DNA of 64,000 nt from Polytrichum commune (GCA_950295325.1 OX485803.1:17980001-18044000); one strand, 5' to 3'; counted from the first letter of the stretch, positions 1 to 12,872 are shown. Numbers and translations: made by a program. The notes: generated by a model from the letters alone, not told the origin.

Positions 1-1248
1 GAACATAGGCTAAATGAATGTGTTGGGGCTTGCCACCAGAATGTGTCTTTTAAAAGCAATTGACTAGTCATGAAATGCAACTAGGTTTTCCGAAGAGAAG
101 GGATAATCATGCAAGCGTACCTCTCATTCCTCCAACATATAATATCCTTAAATCATCATGCATTCCAAAGGTTATTTTTGAAAGTTGGTTGGACATCGGA
201 ATTGGCTTCAAATATCCTAAATAGTTTACTTGAGGTCATGCGAGATGAATCGGCAACATACCTATATGGTAATGAGGTTTTTAAGTGTCATTTTTAGAGT
301 GTTTATTTCTTGCCAATTTTAAAATCGTTGGAAGTGTCAAATTATTGCAAAATAACATCATAAATTAATGAACATGAGTTGGATTGAAGCAACTAATTAA
401 AGTCCAGCACAGATGAAGCTTGCATGAGTCCACGGTATCATTGAAAATACCAACACTATTCGTTATTTTCTACCGGCGTGAGTTTCTTCCTATTTCTAAG
501 TGTCCTCCCATCAAGGTTGGATAGTGGAGGCCCATGCCATATGCTAAATATACAATGTACACACAATCATGCTGTTGAATAATGTTATGCATCACACGAG
601 TCATCGCCAAAAGGGATTTAACAATATGCAGCATCAAGTACAAAGTAGTACCAGTTTGGCCATTCATAGTAGCGGTGTAAGAAGTGATCCACAAAAGGGG
701 GACAACGCCGTCATTCATAATGATGCTCACCAACAATAAGGTCGATGTTGTGATGATTCTCACCTAGCAATACAACATCAATAGACCCCTCTAGTGAAGA
801 GTAAACGGCTCTTTCCTTAAGACGGCTCTTTCTGCAAATATGTGTAGGTTGTATATGAAGGATTGTTTCTTGAAACACTTTTGGTAGACTCTATAGAGTT
901 GCTAATCTATGCATTTTTTTCGGAAAAAATCCAACCTATTTAACCTGCCTGAAATAGGTTTATTTAAAGTGTTGTTATAAGGCCCATCCATACCTTAAGC
1001 ACAATTTTTTTTGTTGGGATCATTGACCCATTTCCAACATCCTTTTTTTGGGTCAAAAGGTTAAAATTTTATTTTGGACAACTACATACTTTGCAATGAA
1101 CACTATTGAAGGCTATCCATTTCAACATTAAGTAGCTCAAAATTGGAAGAAAAAAAAACCCGACAACACTTGAAGTGTAATCTCAATTTAACTACACGCT
1201 TTAATTGTGACCTGACACTTTTAACTTTAACACTTATAACAATTCTCA
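1..1248. other. Intergenic, no gene recognised
   Basis: AT-rich sequence without a convincing coding stretch. All open frames are short and have no recognisable motif. I see no clear terminal inverted repeats here. Confidence 0.5.
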
Positions 1249-1790
1249 TTGGAGTTGGAATTGGAGATCTCAATTCATTATAAGTTTTATTGGTTGCACG
1301 TGTGGGATTTGCTCTGGTCAAGTAAAGAAATTGCATTCATGTGGTCCATTTCACACAAAGCGGTGGCAGTTAACGAACGGAGGGTCTGCATTGTGTCGGC
1401 ATCTCTCTCCAAGCAATGTGTCTTTTGCCTGCCTAACACAAGTGAATCAGTCAAACACCAAATTTGGGATTGTATTCAAGCTAGAAGGGCATGGAGATGG
1501 GCCACCTTCATCATGCACGAACTTAGTGGGGTTAGAACTGGCAAGTATGATAGTTTTAACTTGAAGCAAATCATTGTTGGGGATAGGATTTCTAAGAAGT
1601 ACGGTAAAAAGATCAAAATTTGGCACCTCCCTAGGGGCACATCACGCTTTGGAACATTTGGATTGAACGCAATGACAAAGTGTTCAACCACGAACAATGG
1701 CATGAGTATAAGGTTAAGCACCAGATTTGGGATGAGCTCATCATTTACGCCAAGGCAACATAAGAAAGGGTGATCAATTTTTTTTAAAGA
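1249..1790 (+). pseudogene. LINE fragment, reverse-transcriptase zinc-binding (zf-RVT) C-terminal region
   Basis: The translation has the pattern of the zf-RVT domain at the C-terminus of plant non-LTR retrotransposon polyproteins: a Trp-rich start (LLWSSKEIAFMWSISHKAV), then CVFC, then HQIWDC and an ARRAWRW segment. Near position 1650 the frame shifts. The following family-like residues (WNIWIERNDKVFN, then WDELIIYAKAT) continue in another frame and meet a stop around 1757. No reverse transcriptase core lies directly upstream, so this is a truncated and frameshifted relic. It is probably not the same copy as the reverse transcriptase relic at 4-5.3 kb. The domain call rests on motif recognition only. 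Confidence 0.6.
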
Positions 1791-2045
1791 TTAGCAGCTT
1801 CTCCGCCACGGCTATGCTCCAAGGGTTTGACAAAACTTGGGACGCTAGGAATGTCCTTTGTAGGAGGAACAATTTGCATATTGAGTGGAACTGGAAGCGG
1901 CAATGTAGTCAGGTCGTTTTGCTCTTGGTAGAGGGCCTCTAGGTGGTTTGGGCGGTGTTTTGCGTCTGAGGGGCCCAATCTGTCCCAAAATAAAAATAAA
2001 AATGTTGATTCTTTTCAACCAATGCCCAATAAGTTTTTTGGCATA

Positions 2046-2237
2046 GTCGGTCAAGATCCTAGTGGATTTTAAATCCAACCGGTTACATGTTGACATCTTC
2101 CGGTTTTGTTTTTTTCATGTGTGGTATATTCTATAGATTCCTTTGAAATGATCGGTAATGCTCCTCAAGTCTTGAACTTCGATTGGTTATTTCTCAGACT
2201 CAACTGGTTCATCTGCAACTAACCACCGGTTCTCCAC
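2046..2237. repeat. Dispersed repeat A, copy 1
   Basis: About 190 bp closely matches 36713-36886 in the same orientation. Shared blocks include GGTTACATGTTGACATC (GATTACATGTTGACATC in the other copy), a TCTATAGATTCCT block and AAATGATCGGTA. No terminal inverted repeat or coding content was seen. Confidence 0.6.
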
Positions 2238-2330
2238 GAGCTCCGTTTTCAACAAAAGTGGGACCGATGTTGAAACCAAGCACTATGAGACCATGCATGT
2301 GTCAAGGTTGGCCCACCAAACTCCGTTTTG

Positions 2331-2358
2331 ACCCCCCCCCCCAACACACACACACACA
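2331..2358. repeat. C-run followed by (AC)n
   Basis: A run of about 12 C is followed directly by a short AC dinucleotide tract. It is one of several long C or G homopolymers in the window. Confidence 0.8.
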
Positions 2359-2444
2359 CCAAAATGAAAACCCCCAAAAAAATCTTAGAAACCTTCTTTT
2401 TGTAAGGCATTAGAGCCATATGGTCATGACCATATATCTTAAGG

Positions 2445-2742
2445 ATCACTTCACACACAAGCCAAGGTCCATGACCATGTAATTATGAGGACCCTTGATC
2501 CTGACATGGTATGTCGGAATTTGCATTAGGCCTACCTCTTGGAGGAGGGCTTGATGCAAATTCTGACATACCATGAAACATTATCCATAGTTTGTCATGC
2601 AGACTTTTCATCCATGACAATTTCCAAAGACCCTTGGACCTTCACCTACTTGACGTGAAGTAAACTTGGACGGTCTCGGCCTTCTTTGACCATGGAGAGA
2701 TTTGAGAATCCATGGTCACGGGCCTTCAGTCTCATGTGTGTT
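2445..2742. repeat. Dispersed repeat B, copy 1, with internal hairpin
   Basis: An inverted-orientation relative lies at 38785-39060: the reverse complement of the right part here (cacacatgagactgaaggcc) matches the left part there. The core is a strong hairpin, with arms at 2505-2526 and 2554-2575 and a loop of about 27 bases. Both outer ends read roughly CACACA..GG..CC..GACCATG inward, so this may be a small fold-back or MITE-like element. No target-site duplication was established. Confidence 0.5.
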
Positions 2743-2780
2743 TAAGTGGCTCCAGAAAAGGTACCTATAACTAAACCCCT

Positions 2781-3128
2781 AACATTACCCAACCCAATAC
2801 TCTTAACTCCGGCGAGGAGTTCGATGTGGCTCCGATGCGGCTCCGGGGAGGTTCGGATGCCAGCTCCGGTGGGTCCATTTTTTTGGCCCTCCCCGTTTTG
2901 GCCCCCTGATGACTTTTTTTGGTTTTTTTTTGGCTAAATTTGGGTTCTCCGGCACCAAATTACTCTAGGAGGCCCCTTATGAGATCAAGTAAGGCCCCAC
3001 CCAATCAAAAAAATAGGGGGCAATTTTTGCCCCAACCCACCGGAGCTGGCATCCGAACCTCCCCAGAGCCGCATCGGAGCCGCATCGAACTCCGCGCCGG
3101 AGTTAAGAGTATTGGGTTGGGTAATGTT
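2781..3128. repeat. Large inverted repeat, GC-rich arms
   Basis: Arms at 2781-2874 and 3035-3128 (about 94 bp each) are near-perfect reverse complements around a 160-bp spacer. The arms are much richer in G and C than the flanks and share blocks such as GATGCGGCTCCG and GTTCGGATGCCAGCTCC. The spacer contains poly-T and poly-A stretches. It could be a fold-back transposon or the product of an inverted duplication. Short open frames across it are unlikely to be genes. Confidence 0.7.
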
Positions 3129-3969
3129 ATCCGAGAGAGAGAGGGAGAGTTTGTTTTTATTATTACTACAACTGTTGAAGATTTTGTGACATTCCGTTTT
3201 GAATACTTCCTCCTCACTACATTAGATGAAGTTTGACTTTGTTGCGGCACCAACTAAAATAGAGGTGCCTATTCCGAACCAAGACCCCATCGGCAATCAA
3301 TAGGGTACCCTAATTTCGATAAGGCTATGACTAAATTTTGATCAAGTTGGAACCAATAGTGTCATCATTACACATGTTCTGATTTTGAGTGCTAAAGTGA
3401 GGAGGAACAAGTGGTCATATCAAACTCTAGATATTGGCAATATGTTTGGGCCAAGTTCTGGCTTCAAAAAATCATAATAAGTTCAAATTAAGGAATGAGA
3501 TTACCAAAAAAATTGTAGTCATCTTAACTTCTATCTTCCTACACACGAAAAAATTGCACTACCTAATACTTCTCCAAATCTAGCTCGTGATCTCTTAAGT
3601 GATCGGGTTATAAGCACCTCTACTCTAGAATGAAGTCATCATTTTTTAAAAGAATCGCATCATGTTAATTTCCAAGCTACAATCCTTGTCAATATTCTTC
3701 TCTTAGCTGGGATAAATGTAAAATGGTGCTTAGCCTTGTGTTTAGGTCGAGGCATCCATTGTCGACTAGGTCCATTTAACCACTCACTAGGGTACATGTA
3801 ATGTTGACATGGATGAGATTTGTTGTTGGTCTATATTTTTTACGCCAGTGGAGTTAAGGTTTAGGCTTATGTAGTGGTTGCTTGTGATTGATTACCCTCA
3901 TAAGAGTTTTGACAATTGTTGTCGTCAAAAATTAGCATTCAATAAAGCGGTTATGGGTAAACTTATAAA

Positions 3970-5330
3970 TTGATTGTGTGTTCCAAGGAAGTTTACCACT
4001 TCAAAAATTACATATTTCCATATTCGTGGTTTTGAAGTTCGCTGTGAAGGATTTCATTTGGGAAGTAAATCTATTTTGGATCACATCCTTACATTACGTA
4101 CTTGAATTGAACAAGAAGTATTTGCGGGTTGATATCTCTATTCATTTAAAATTGGTTTAATTTATAATAAAAAATGACACGGTTCCATGTGACAAACTTT
4201 GGGAAGGCCTCCAACGATTAGGCATACCACTTTCATTTACAAGTTGTAAAAGCCATGTATACCATAGTTTGTACCAATTAGTGGTGACACAAATGCTGAA
4301 GTAATGTTTGTTAATGGTGCTAAACCCCTCCCCCCCCCCACACTATTTGCTTTGTACATTGATGAACTTGAAACATATTTGGATAAGATCGACATGGATT
4401 CTCCATGTTCATTCAACACAATAGTTGTCATTCTCCCTATGTTGCTGATGTGTCATGCTTCTTAAATGATGATCATGCTTAAAATTACTTTTAGCAAGTT
4501 ATGTAAGTTTTGTACTTCCTCTTGCCTTGATGTCAATCCATTTAAGACCAAAATCATGATCTTTGGCAGCAACAAAAGGAGTTTAAAGCAAGAGGGATTT
4601 TATCTAGACAAAGATGAGATTGAGATAACACACATATATAAATACATTGGGATTGATTTCTATTCACATGGTTAGTTCAATTCATAAAGTAAAAGGCAAC
4701 ACATTGTAGGTATGAAAGCCTTGATGGCCACGTTAAGGAAAGAAGCAAAGGTTGGAGTCACATGTTGGGAACTCAAATCCCATCTATACAAGGCTTTAGT
4801 GCTTCCAACTTTCATATATGACATTGATTTTGGGGAGGTCACTTCGAAAAACTCTCACTGGAAGGTTTTTGAGAAGGACGTGAAGATACATATGATGTCT
4901 CACATCAAAGTGTGTTCTTTGACAACCTACCATATTATGTTGCCCAAATTTGGAGAAGTTCTCATGGAATTATATTCTCTTAAGCCAAACATAGGTTCTT
5001 AACAACGGCTGCTCACCTACCCTCCTCTTAAGTTAGTCAGTTAGTCAAGTAGCCTCACATTCTTGACACCTTGCCAAACAAGGATTTGACACCTCACACA
5101 AATCGATAACCATGTGGAAGGCATCATGGAGTCCAGGGAACTTATGACAACCTAACACCATCAATAATCACATTTGATGATATCAAGGAGGCTTTTCTTG
5201 GTAAAGAGAATAATTCTTTCCATCCTTCGGGGAAGAAACTGGACGACATTCAACCTTCATGTCAAGGATTTCTAAAATACAAGTGTAAACTTGAAGCTAT
5301 CATTGACATCACCCCAACACATTGGGGGGG
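3970..5330 (+). pseudogene. Degenerate LINE reverse transcriptase
   Basis: Reverse-transcriptase-like peptides appear in order, spread over several frames with stops. An early segment contains LWEGLQRLGIPL. The palm follows (FALYIDELETYLDKID, about 4345-4395), then a damaged catalytic motif at about 4436-4455, reading Y-V-A-D-V where active enzymes have Y-A-D-D. Next comes the thumb (VNPFKTKIMIFGSNK, then ITHIYKYIGIDFYSHG, 4530-4675), and then the connection segment (LRKEAKVGVTCWELKSHLYK, 4730-4790). Further matching pieces run to about 5330. Frameshifts, stops and the lost catalytic motif show it is dead. A C-run at 4328-4339 interrupts the palm region. Confidence 0.7.
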
Positions 5331-6112
5331 GGGGTCAGGGGGTTATTTACATATTAGAATAGATTATAAGGCATATATGCTCATTTTAAATGTAATAATA
5401 AATTGTTGTGATTGTTGGCACCATACGGGTAATTATAAATTATTGAATGAATGATTTAATAATACCCTATATTACTTATATGTAAAAAAACAAATTCTCC
5501 CCAAAGTCCTTAAATTCTATGATTAATTACAAGCCTCGCAAGAAGCACATGTACAAAACAAGGAAAACAAACGAACTATATGGTTCATGGTTTATGGGTG
5601 TTGTAGATAGACATGTGTACAAAGATTGGAATCATATAAACAAGGCTCTAGGTATTGTGCAAATTATTTGCAAGATTGGGAAGAACATCATCAGGTGTAG
5701 ATATAATTAATTTGTTAGATTTTTTTTACGCATTTGTCTAGATTCTTTGCAATTGGACAAACAATGTCAAACTAAGTATCTCAACAATTTGATTACTCTT
5801 GATATGTCAGTTGACCTCATACTAGTTAAATGTCCATTTAGTGAAGTCTCTACAATATATACATCAAACGGTTGTTGTATTGGGCTCACAAATTTTTAGT
5901 TTAAATGTGGAGTTTGAGAGTTGGTGTTGTGCTTGTTTATGTACAATTTGCATTGGTGGTAGTTGTTGACCTTTGTATTTGTGGGTGCTCAACAAATCAT
6001 TCACTTTTTATGAGTTGCGGCACTAATTAGTCAAGGACTTGTGAGATCTACATGACTTCTTTAGATGCTTTGACAGGTGTTTTGTAAATTTATGCACATA
6101 CATAGTATATAG

Positions 6113-6114
<2 letters not shown>

Positions 6115-6142
<28 letters not shown>
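6115..6142. repeat. (ATT)n microsatellite
   Basis: About nine uninterrupted TTA/ATT units in an AT-rich stretch. Confidence 0.9.
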
Positions 6143-6143
<1 letters not shown>

Positions 6144-6879
6144 TGGTAGGGCACATGGGAACCTTGTAAATATGATTTTTAGACACATATGGCTAGCCTT
6201 TGAAGCATGACATCAAGGTCTCTAAGTACGCCATATTTTTGATACCCCCTAAATTGTGTTAATTAACACAAATATACTATATGTTTGTCTTCTTTTGTTT
6301 ATCACATGTACATGCAATTGATTGTTGTTATTGATAAACTACTATGTTGATGTGCATTGGGCTTCAATGGGATTTCAAACCCAATGCCCATAAATTAAAT
6401 CTAGTAGCACCTCAAGCCCATCAATTAAGAGGAATGTATGGAATATGCTTCAAACTATTAAAGGAAACCGAAAGATCACTACGTGTAACTAGTTGGACTT
6501 GGAAACACTCGAATTTTGACAAGCTATGCCCAAAAATCTCCCCATACATTGCTTCAACAAAATCTCTTAGTGCTCTACAAATGGTTGTAACCACAAACAA
6601 ACTTGTAGCAACCAAAGCCAACAATGTTATGAGAAAAGAAAAAAAAAGAAAAAAAGCTCTAAATCAACATCCTAACAAAGTATTCACACTAATATCCAAG
6701 GTTGACCTTAAAGAGGAAACCACAAAAATGAACACCCTTTATATAAATACGTGTAGCTATCTATGTCCAACTCGATTGTTCCAAGCACCTTACAAATTTA
6801 TGACCTACATCTTGCTCCAACACTAATTGACCATCATCACGACATGATTTATGAAGCATAGAGAATGCATCTTATTCTC

Positions 6880-6895
6880 GGGGGGGGGGGGGGGG
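6880..6895. repeat. G16 homopolymer
   Basis: Sixteen consecutive G residues. It could be real or an assembly or polishing artefact. Similar runs occur near 5325, 31957 and 39293, and C-runs near 4330, 7211 and 25969. Confidence 0.8.
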
Positions 6896-7797
6896 TAGTC
6901 ATTGGTTGGAGTAGCAATATACGTGCGAACAAATGATAGGGTATTTTAAAAACATGGGAGCTAAAAATTATAAATCGACTTAAGAGTAATATAGGGTATC
7001 AAAAATGGCATTGGACATCTTTAAAGTACTATAGGGTATGGAATAATAGGTACTTTGGAATTATAAGTAATGCAAGCCATTTTTCTATTAACCCAAAGTA
7101 GAAATTTACATAATGATAGCATGTGAAAAAAAGAAGAGAATTGAAAGTAATACCCCCCTATAAAATAGTGGTTGTTCGCACCTATATCCTTAACTTTTTA
7201 ACACACTGCCCCCCCCGAGATCTTATTGCTCCTACCAACATCAATACTCAAATTCATGTTAGAGACTAGCATACACCAACAAAGAAACAAAAGTTGCGAT
7301 CCAATATGTAGTAAAAAGAGGTTTGTTTACTGTGCCGACTTCAACCTACCTCTCCTACTTTCCTACACGCTTCCACACGAAACAAACTCTATCAAGACAA
7401 TCAAATCTCTAGCACTACCTTCCAATTCACATTTTTCTCTTTGTATACAATAAACCACTCCTTGAAATGACAATTTTTGTGATTCACAAATTGCAAACCA
7501 CATGAGACAATTCTCAATCTGATCCAAGAACCAAAATTGCATATGGAGTTGAAAGGCTCCACAATTTGTACTAGCTTTGTCGCTATCCTTGCTACTACAA
7601 TATTAGTCAGTTATTCACAAAAACATCCAATGAATTATTCATTGTAAGTTCATTGCATAATCTTCAATTTTATAGTTTTATTGGAAGTGCCAAGAATTGT
7701 AGTCGCAATATAGAACCATGTTTCCTGAAACCGACAACATTTGAGAGATTATTGGGATAAGCGAAGACGATGATGTGCAAGGCCAAGACCTAGCATT

Positions 7798-7874
7798 CAC
7801 TAGTAGAAAACTATGCTAAAAAAAGCCACATCTAATTTCGTTGTGGTTTTTTTGGCCATAATTTTCTACTAGTG
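7798..7874. mobile_element. Very short CACTA-type MITE
   Basis: The element begins CACTAGTAGAAAA and ends TTTTCTACTAGTG, which are perfect 13-bp terminal inverted repeats of the plant CACTA (En/Spm) type. It is flanked on both sides by ATT (7795-7797 and 7875-7877), the 3-bp target duplication expected for CACTA elements. The interior is also partly self-complementary (GCCAC... and ...GTGG around the centre). At 77 bp it cannot code and must depend on a transposase in trans. Confidence 0.85.
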
Positions 7875-7877
7875 ATT

Positions 7878-9158
7878 GGTGAAAATAGATCACTATGGCA
7901 ATAGTGGGAAGACAACAATGGTCATCTTTCAAAACCAGGTTGGTTTCAAAGTGCTTCATGAATGTAATTATACCATCATCTTTGTAACTAACCACATGTT
8001 TGATTTCAAACTGGCCAAGAACTGAGACTTATTTGTTGTCAAAATATCCAACATTGGACCATCATGTGCCACAAAGTTTCATATATTGGATGGGAGCACC
8101 AAGTACAATCGTTTCAAACTACAAATGGATACACATTTTCCAAAGATAAACCAAACTTGGAAATTCTCGGTATTCAAAATCAAGATTTGATTGCAATCTA
8201 GAAATCAAACCCCATTAGCAAGAAAACAAAAAATTGTGTTCTCATTACATCTTGGCTTACCAAAGCTTTGGAGTCCAAGGCTATGGTACCGTTATGGAGG
8301 AAATTGATGATGCTTGGAACTTTATTAGGGCTCCCAACAACAATTTGCTTGTAATTCACAAGTACCGTAGCACCATAATTGGTTCGTGCACCTCGAAATG
8401 GATATTTCTTTATTTTTGAAAAATAAGGTTTTTCAACCAAAAATATAATTTATGAATTTTTGTCAGTCCTATGATTTTTTAAAAAGCCAATTCGTTTTTT
8501 CGGTAAGGTCCATCAATATTGCAAGTAAGTTGTTGTTTTTTTCATTCATTTGTGGCAACTTCTTGGCCTTAAACCTAAGTATCCACCTTAACCTTACTTA
8601 GTGTAGCTCTTGTTTGTCTTTGCATAGTGTAGGTGTTAGGTCTTTTGTATGTATTTGCACTTTGACATGTGTGAGAAGAGTGTTAGAAATGGCACCAAAA
8701 CAACGACAGGTTGATTTTGCTTTTATCCCTATTATCCCTCGTGGAGCTTGTGAACATGGCGCCAAATCATTAACGTGTTAGCATGCAACCTCTTATGGTG
8801 CGTTGACGTGGTTGGAGCTTAGAAGAGTCCAAAATTTCCATTAATTAGTTTTTTTCTAATATAATTTTCACTTATTCGTTTGATTGGGCTCATAAATTTT
8901 GATTTTTTTCGGTTTTTTATTTGGGAATTATTTTTGCACGAATTAGCTATGGTGCTATAGTACAACACCAAAATGCGGTCAACAATGTGTAGCTTGCTCT
9001 AGGTTGAATCTTGCCATAAAAGGGTTGTTGATATTACAAAAATGTATCAACCAAGCATATTATCTGATTTCACTAGTGTTGCACAAGGATAGTCAAAGGA
9101 TTGGAGAGGCTCCGGTGTGTACTTGATGTAGGTCAAAATCAACAAACACTAGGGTGTA
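7878..9158. other. Intergenic, nothing recognised
   Basis: AT-rich sequence. Short open frames on both strands around 8200-8440 overlap each other and show no domain. Confidence 0.5.
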
Positions 9159-9572
9159 AGCATGGTAAAGTGGACCAAAAAAAATGCTCAAATATACTAA
9201 AACCATAATGTTTTTGGTCAAGGGCCTAAAAGTAGTAGCAAAACGTTATTTAAATTGGATTTTTATATGATGACCTCTATAGTACTATTAAATACTCAAA
9301 TGTAGAATATGAAATTGAGATCTTCAATACTTAGCATCAAAAGTGATGCTCAAGAGCAAATGGTTGAGTATGGTTTTTAATGGAGATTTCATGACTTAAC
9401 TATTTTGAAGTTGGATTTTTTTTGATATATTCCTTGAACTCATTATCTACTTGAGGGCATCATCACAAAATTTTGGAGAAAACCATCAATTTTATGTAAT
9501 TTTATCATATTTTAAACAAATTTTAAACAATCTCTTGTTCAATATCACCTACTTGCACACTACTTCACTATC
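9159..9572. repeat. Dispersed repeat C, copy 1
   Basis: About 410 bp matches 48804-49222 in the same orientation along nearly the whole length, with scattered substitutions. Shared blocks are AGTAGCAAAACGTT, GAGATCTTCAATA, AAAAGTGATGCT and CAATATCACCTACTTGCACA. It is AT-rich and non-coding. The transposon class is unknown; no inverted ends were found. Confidence 0.7.
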
Positions 9573-11773
9573 TTCTAATATATGTAGACTTTTGTTGGAA
9601 TTTTTTTCTCAACATAAATTACTTGACTTTGTGAATCAATATGTTTTTAAAATGTATATGAAATTTTCTTCACAAAATTCAAAGTTAGTACATAAAATTG
9701 AATCACAAAATTGTCCAGTTCACTGTGCTTGCACCCACTACATTATTTAATTTGTTTGATCTCATATTATTAACACCAAAATCAACATGCTTTCATTGAA
9801 CTCCAACTACCGTGAATTTGCATTCCAAGCTCCGAAGGATTTACTAAGACTAACTACAATAACACATTCATATTTAGTTTAGACATCACTTTAGTTCCCA
9901 TCAAGAAATCTCGAAATATGGTCTTTTGGAACCTAACATGACCCTAGAATTCAATGAGTAACATCATGTCTATGATGGTTATTTTTTACCATCTTTTTAA
10001 AAATTGTAAGCCTTCTACTCCCCACACATCTTCAACTCTCGTTTTATCTCATTAGGGTCCAAGAAGATGGATATAGATCCAATGTCACATAGACAGAGAG
10101 AACCAAAGAAAGTCACGCATAATACTGCATTTTTGACACTATCCGATTGCATAACTCTAAGCCAATATCAAATATTTACATAACAAATCTATATAGGTGA
10201 CTAACTTGAGAAGTGATGAGTGTACTTTATCAACCACATAAAAAAAAGCATAACAAAGGAGAGGAGAAGAGGGGATAGGCAAGTAATGAGTCAAGTGTGA
10301 TTCCCTAACCCTAACCCCGCTCTTTGCAAATATCTTTACTTTCTCATGTCCCAATCCCCTTGAAATCCTAGGAGGTATCTCACAAGTGATTTTATCCATC
10401 CTTGATTTTTCATTTCTAGCCCTTCGCATCCATGGTAATCTATATGTAATCTACATAGATAATTTTATGATATTGTGTTTGGTTATTTATTACATAGAAT
10501 CATGTTGCACACACCTAGAGCACCTTATATTATATATAATTATTTTACAAATTCTGCCAAAGTCGATATATGAGACCCTATATTTTATTGCACGTAATTT
10601 CTACATTTTTGTTTTTTTGCTAGTGCTCCCCTTGAGCCCCAACATAAGTTCATTGTTGCTTACTGCACATCAAATCATAATTTTTCCTTTGAAACTAGAC
10701 ATTTGTAAACTATCCTCATATCTAGGGATAAGAGATTATGCCACTTTTACTCTCATAATGTAGCTCCAAATTAGGCACACTTCGTGTTGGAATAACCCAT
10801 GTTTAACGCCATTAGAGGTAAGTTTCAACGACTATACGAGAATGTAGCATTAAGGGAGTTTCAAGTCTTTCTTTCAACTGGACCATCAAGTCAATATTAG
10901 CCTCTATTTCACAGAGGCTACTGCATTATGCCACTTTCAAAAATTAACCAATTTGACACCATCTTCATGTACTTTCAGTCCCATGAGCATTTTGGTTTCC
11001 GGATTTTAAATCACTTTCATTCACTTGACATAGTTTACCATCCCAATCAAGCACAAAGTGGAGGAGCTACCATTTTGTATAAGACCACCCGGATCTTTGG
11101 GGAGGTTTGCTCTTCATGAAAGTTGTGTCTCTCATGAACCAAATTGACATGTTCTTCCTCCTCGTCATCTAGATTTATGGGCCAGGCGATGAAAAGGAGG
11201 TGTTCGATCTTGACCTCACTTGGTGCAATTACGCCGTCAACAATAAGGGAAAATCAAGGTGGACCATATTCTAAATCTCCACACAAAGACATACTTCTTT
11301 TGGCCTTGAGTCCCCTCTTACATGATTGTTATGGTACGCGTAGAGGTTTACATTTATATTCTTGGACCCGAGATCACAATTCCTTATCCTTTTGGTTATC
11401 CATTAAACTTCATAACATTATCCAACTGTTATAAGCCTGGATAACAACTTAAGTATTCAATGACAATGGTTCACTTGAATGTCACTTGTTTTTTCAAACA
11501 AGCATTCATAAGGCATCATTTTAACACTTTACATGACATATTACATGACATATACATGACTATCTTGGTCATTTTAGTCGAATAATATCTTGTTAAGCCC
11601 GCATATTACTCCTTTGGTAAGATGACTTCATGGAAGTGCAACGTCGATTTCATGAAGGTTCCAAGCTAGTTCATGAACCTTCTACATTAGTTCATGGTTC
11701 TTCTAAACCAACTTGAAATGTGGCACACCTCAATTTCATGATAACAATCCTTCACCTCTAACAACTTCATGAA
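9573..11773. other. Intergenic with repeat D copy 1 (about 10855-11030)
   Basis: No gene recognised. The block 10855-11030 resembles 56492-56680, with shared TTTCAAGTCTTTCTTTC / TCTCAAGTCTTTCTTCC and GGACCATCAAGT. A CCCTAACCCTAACCCC stretch at 10305-10319 is telomere-like but degenerate. Confidence 0.45.
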
Positions 11774-12872
11774 CACATGTAGATCACTCTAAGGCATTTT
11801 TGTGCACCACGTGCGGCTGGGGTTTTTTTTGTTTTGTTTTAGGGCTATTTACCTCCAAGGGTTGAATTAAAGCCTCCCTATAATTACTTAAATTTCAAAA
11901 ATGGCCCATTTGTTTGCACCCTTCCATTACTTATATTGTCCAAGTCACTGCAAATTTTTGTACTCTATATTCCTTTTAAGTTACAAAAGCTAATCTACTT
12001 CCTAGAGCTTCCAAGAGGCTCACAAGATGGTTTTCGACGTCTTCTTCTATTTCCGGGAAATCGGCCACTTCTTGGAGACTACGATCTGCTACATGAGTCC
12101 CATCATCAAGACGACGCCGTTTAGGGGCCTCTTGGACTTCACATCGCAATGGCAGGACATACACATCACTTACTACATCGTTCAAACCCTCCATCTTTTG
12201 CCGGATTCTACACCTATCTTCATTGTCCCAAAACTAAAATGGCCACTCCAACGCAAATTTCTCCTCCAAACAAACCCTAAGGGAGGCGTATGTTTCCTCC
12301 TCCAATACTTTGACTTTGCTGAAATACTACGGCACAACAAATCCCCCCTCCATGGTCCACATCTTGATTTGGATTGCCATAACTCGAATGTAAACCGCCC
12401 TAGTAGATGCAGATCAATACACCAAACAAGGTGCGCACACACCTCAACCCAAACCCAGCTCTGAAAACGCACCTCCAAAACACAACGGACGAAATCGCGA
12501 AGCAAATTGAAACCCTAGCCATCTGCAAACGGGCGTGGGGAAGACGACCCCAACGACGGCGCGTTCCCTTTTCATCCATTTTTGGACAGACGGAAATCCC
12601 AATTATCGTCCATCCCCGTGAGTCCTAAACCCATTTACATACCATACTAAACATACCTTCTAGGATCCTTATCTTCAGCCCCTATATTAATTTTACAAAA
12701 AAATAATGGCCCACGTTTTATGTCCATCTAACTTACTTATAATGGGATTGTCTACATTTAATGACCCCTTCATTATTTGGAATTCCTTTATAATTTTTAT
12801 TTCAAATGATTTTAATCCTCTCTATATTAAGCCGCACGTCGTTTTTTAAATGCACTAAGTGACCTACCCGTG
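11774..12872. mobile_element. hAT-like non-autonomous element 1, 1.1 kb
   Basis: The ends are imperfect terminal inverted repeats: the left begins CACATGTAGATCAC and the right, reverse-complemented, begins CACGGGTAGGTCAC. Similarity continues inward to about 40 bp (both reach GTGCGG). An exact 8-bp duplication, TTCATGAA, flanks it (11766-11773 and 12873-12880), which fits the hAT superfamily. The outer 234 bp on the left and 235 bp on the right are nearly identical to the ends of the element at 39235-41329, but the interior (about 12008-12637) is unrelated to that element. The interior is richer in G and C than the surroundings and has minus-strand open frames of 72 and 107 codons, so it looks like captured host sequence. 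No hAT transposase was seen. Confidence 0.8.
12008..12637 (-). other. Candidate captured gene fragment inside hAT-like element 1
   Basis: Two adjacent minus-strand open frames (11976-12194 and 12182-12505) lie in the GC-richer core. One encodes an acidic peptide containing APKRRRLDDGTHVADRS, the other a Trp- and Arg-rich peptide. Neither matches a family I recognise. I infer capture because the sequence is absent from the sibling element and differs in composition from the element's ends. It could instead be element-specific DNA. Confidence 0.35.

Larger units (their letters stand above)
5331..7797. other. Intergenic, simple repeats and repeat debris
   Basis: No supported gene. A block around 6481-6570 resembles 25330-25420 (shared TGCCCAAAAATCTC and a CTTGGAAAC motif), so it is repeat-derived. 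The long open frame at 6344-6826 overlaps this repeat and ends in low-complexity lysine codons, so I do not treat it as a gene. Confidence 0.5.

Noticed and set aside
6344-6826. 160-codon open frame on the plus strand
   Set aside because: Overlaps a dispersed repeat, has a lysine-rich low-complexity region from an A-rich stretch, and shows no domain.
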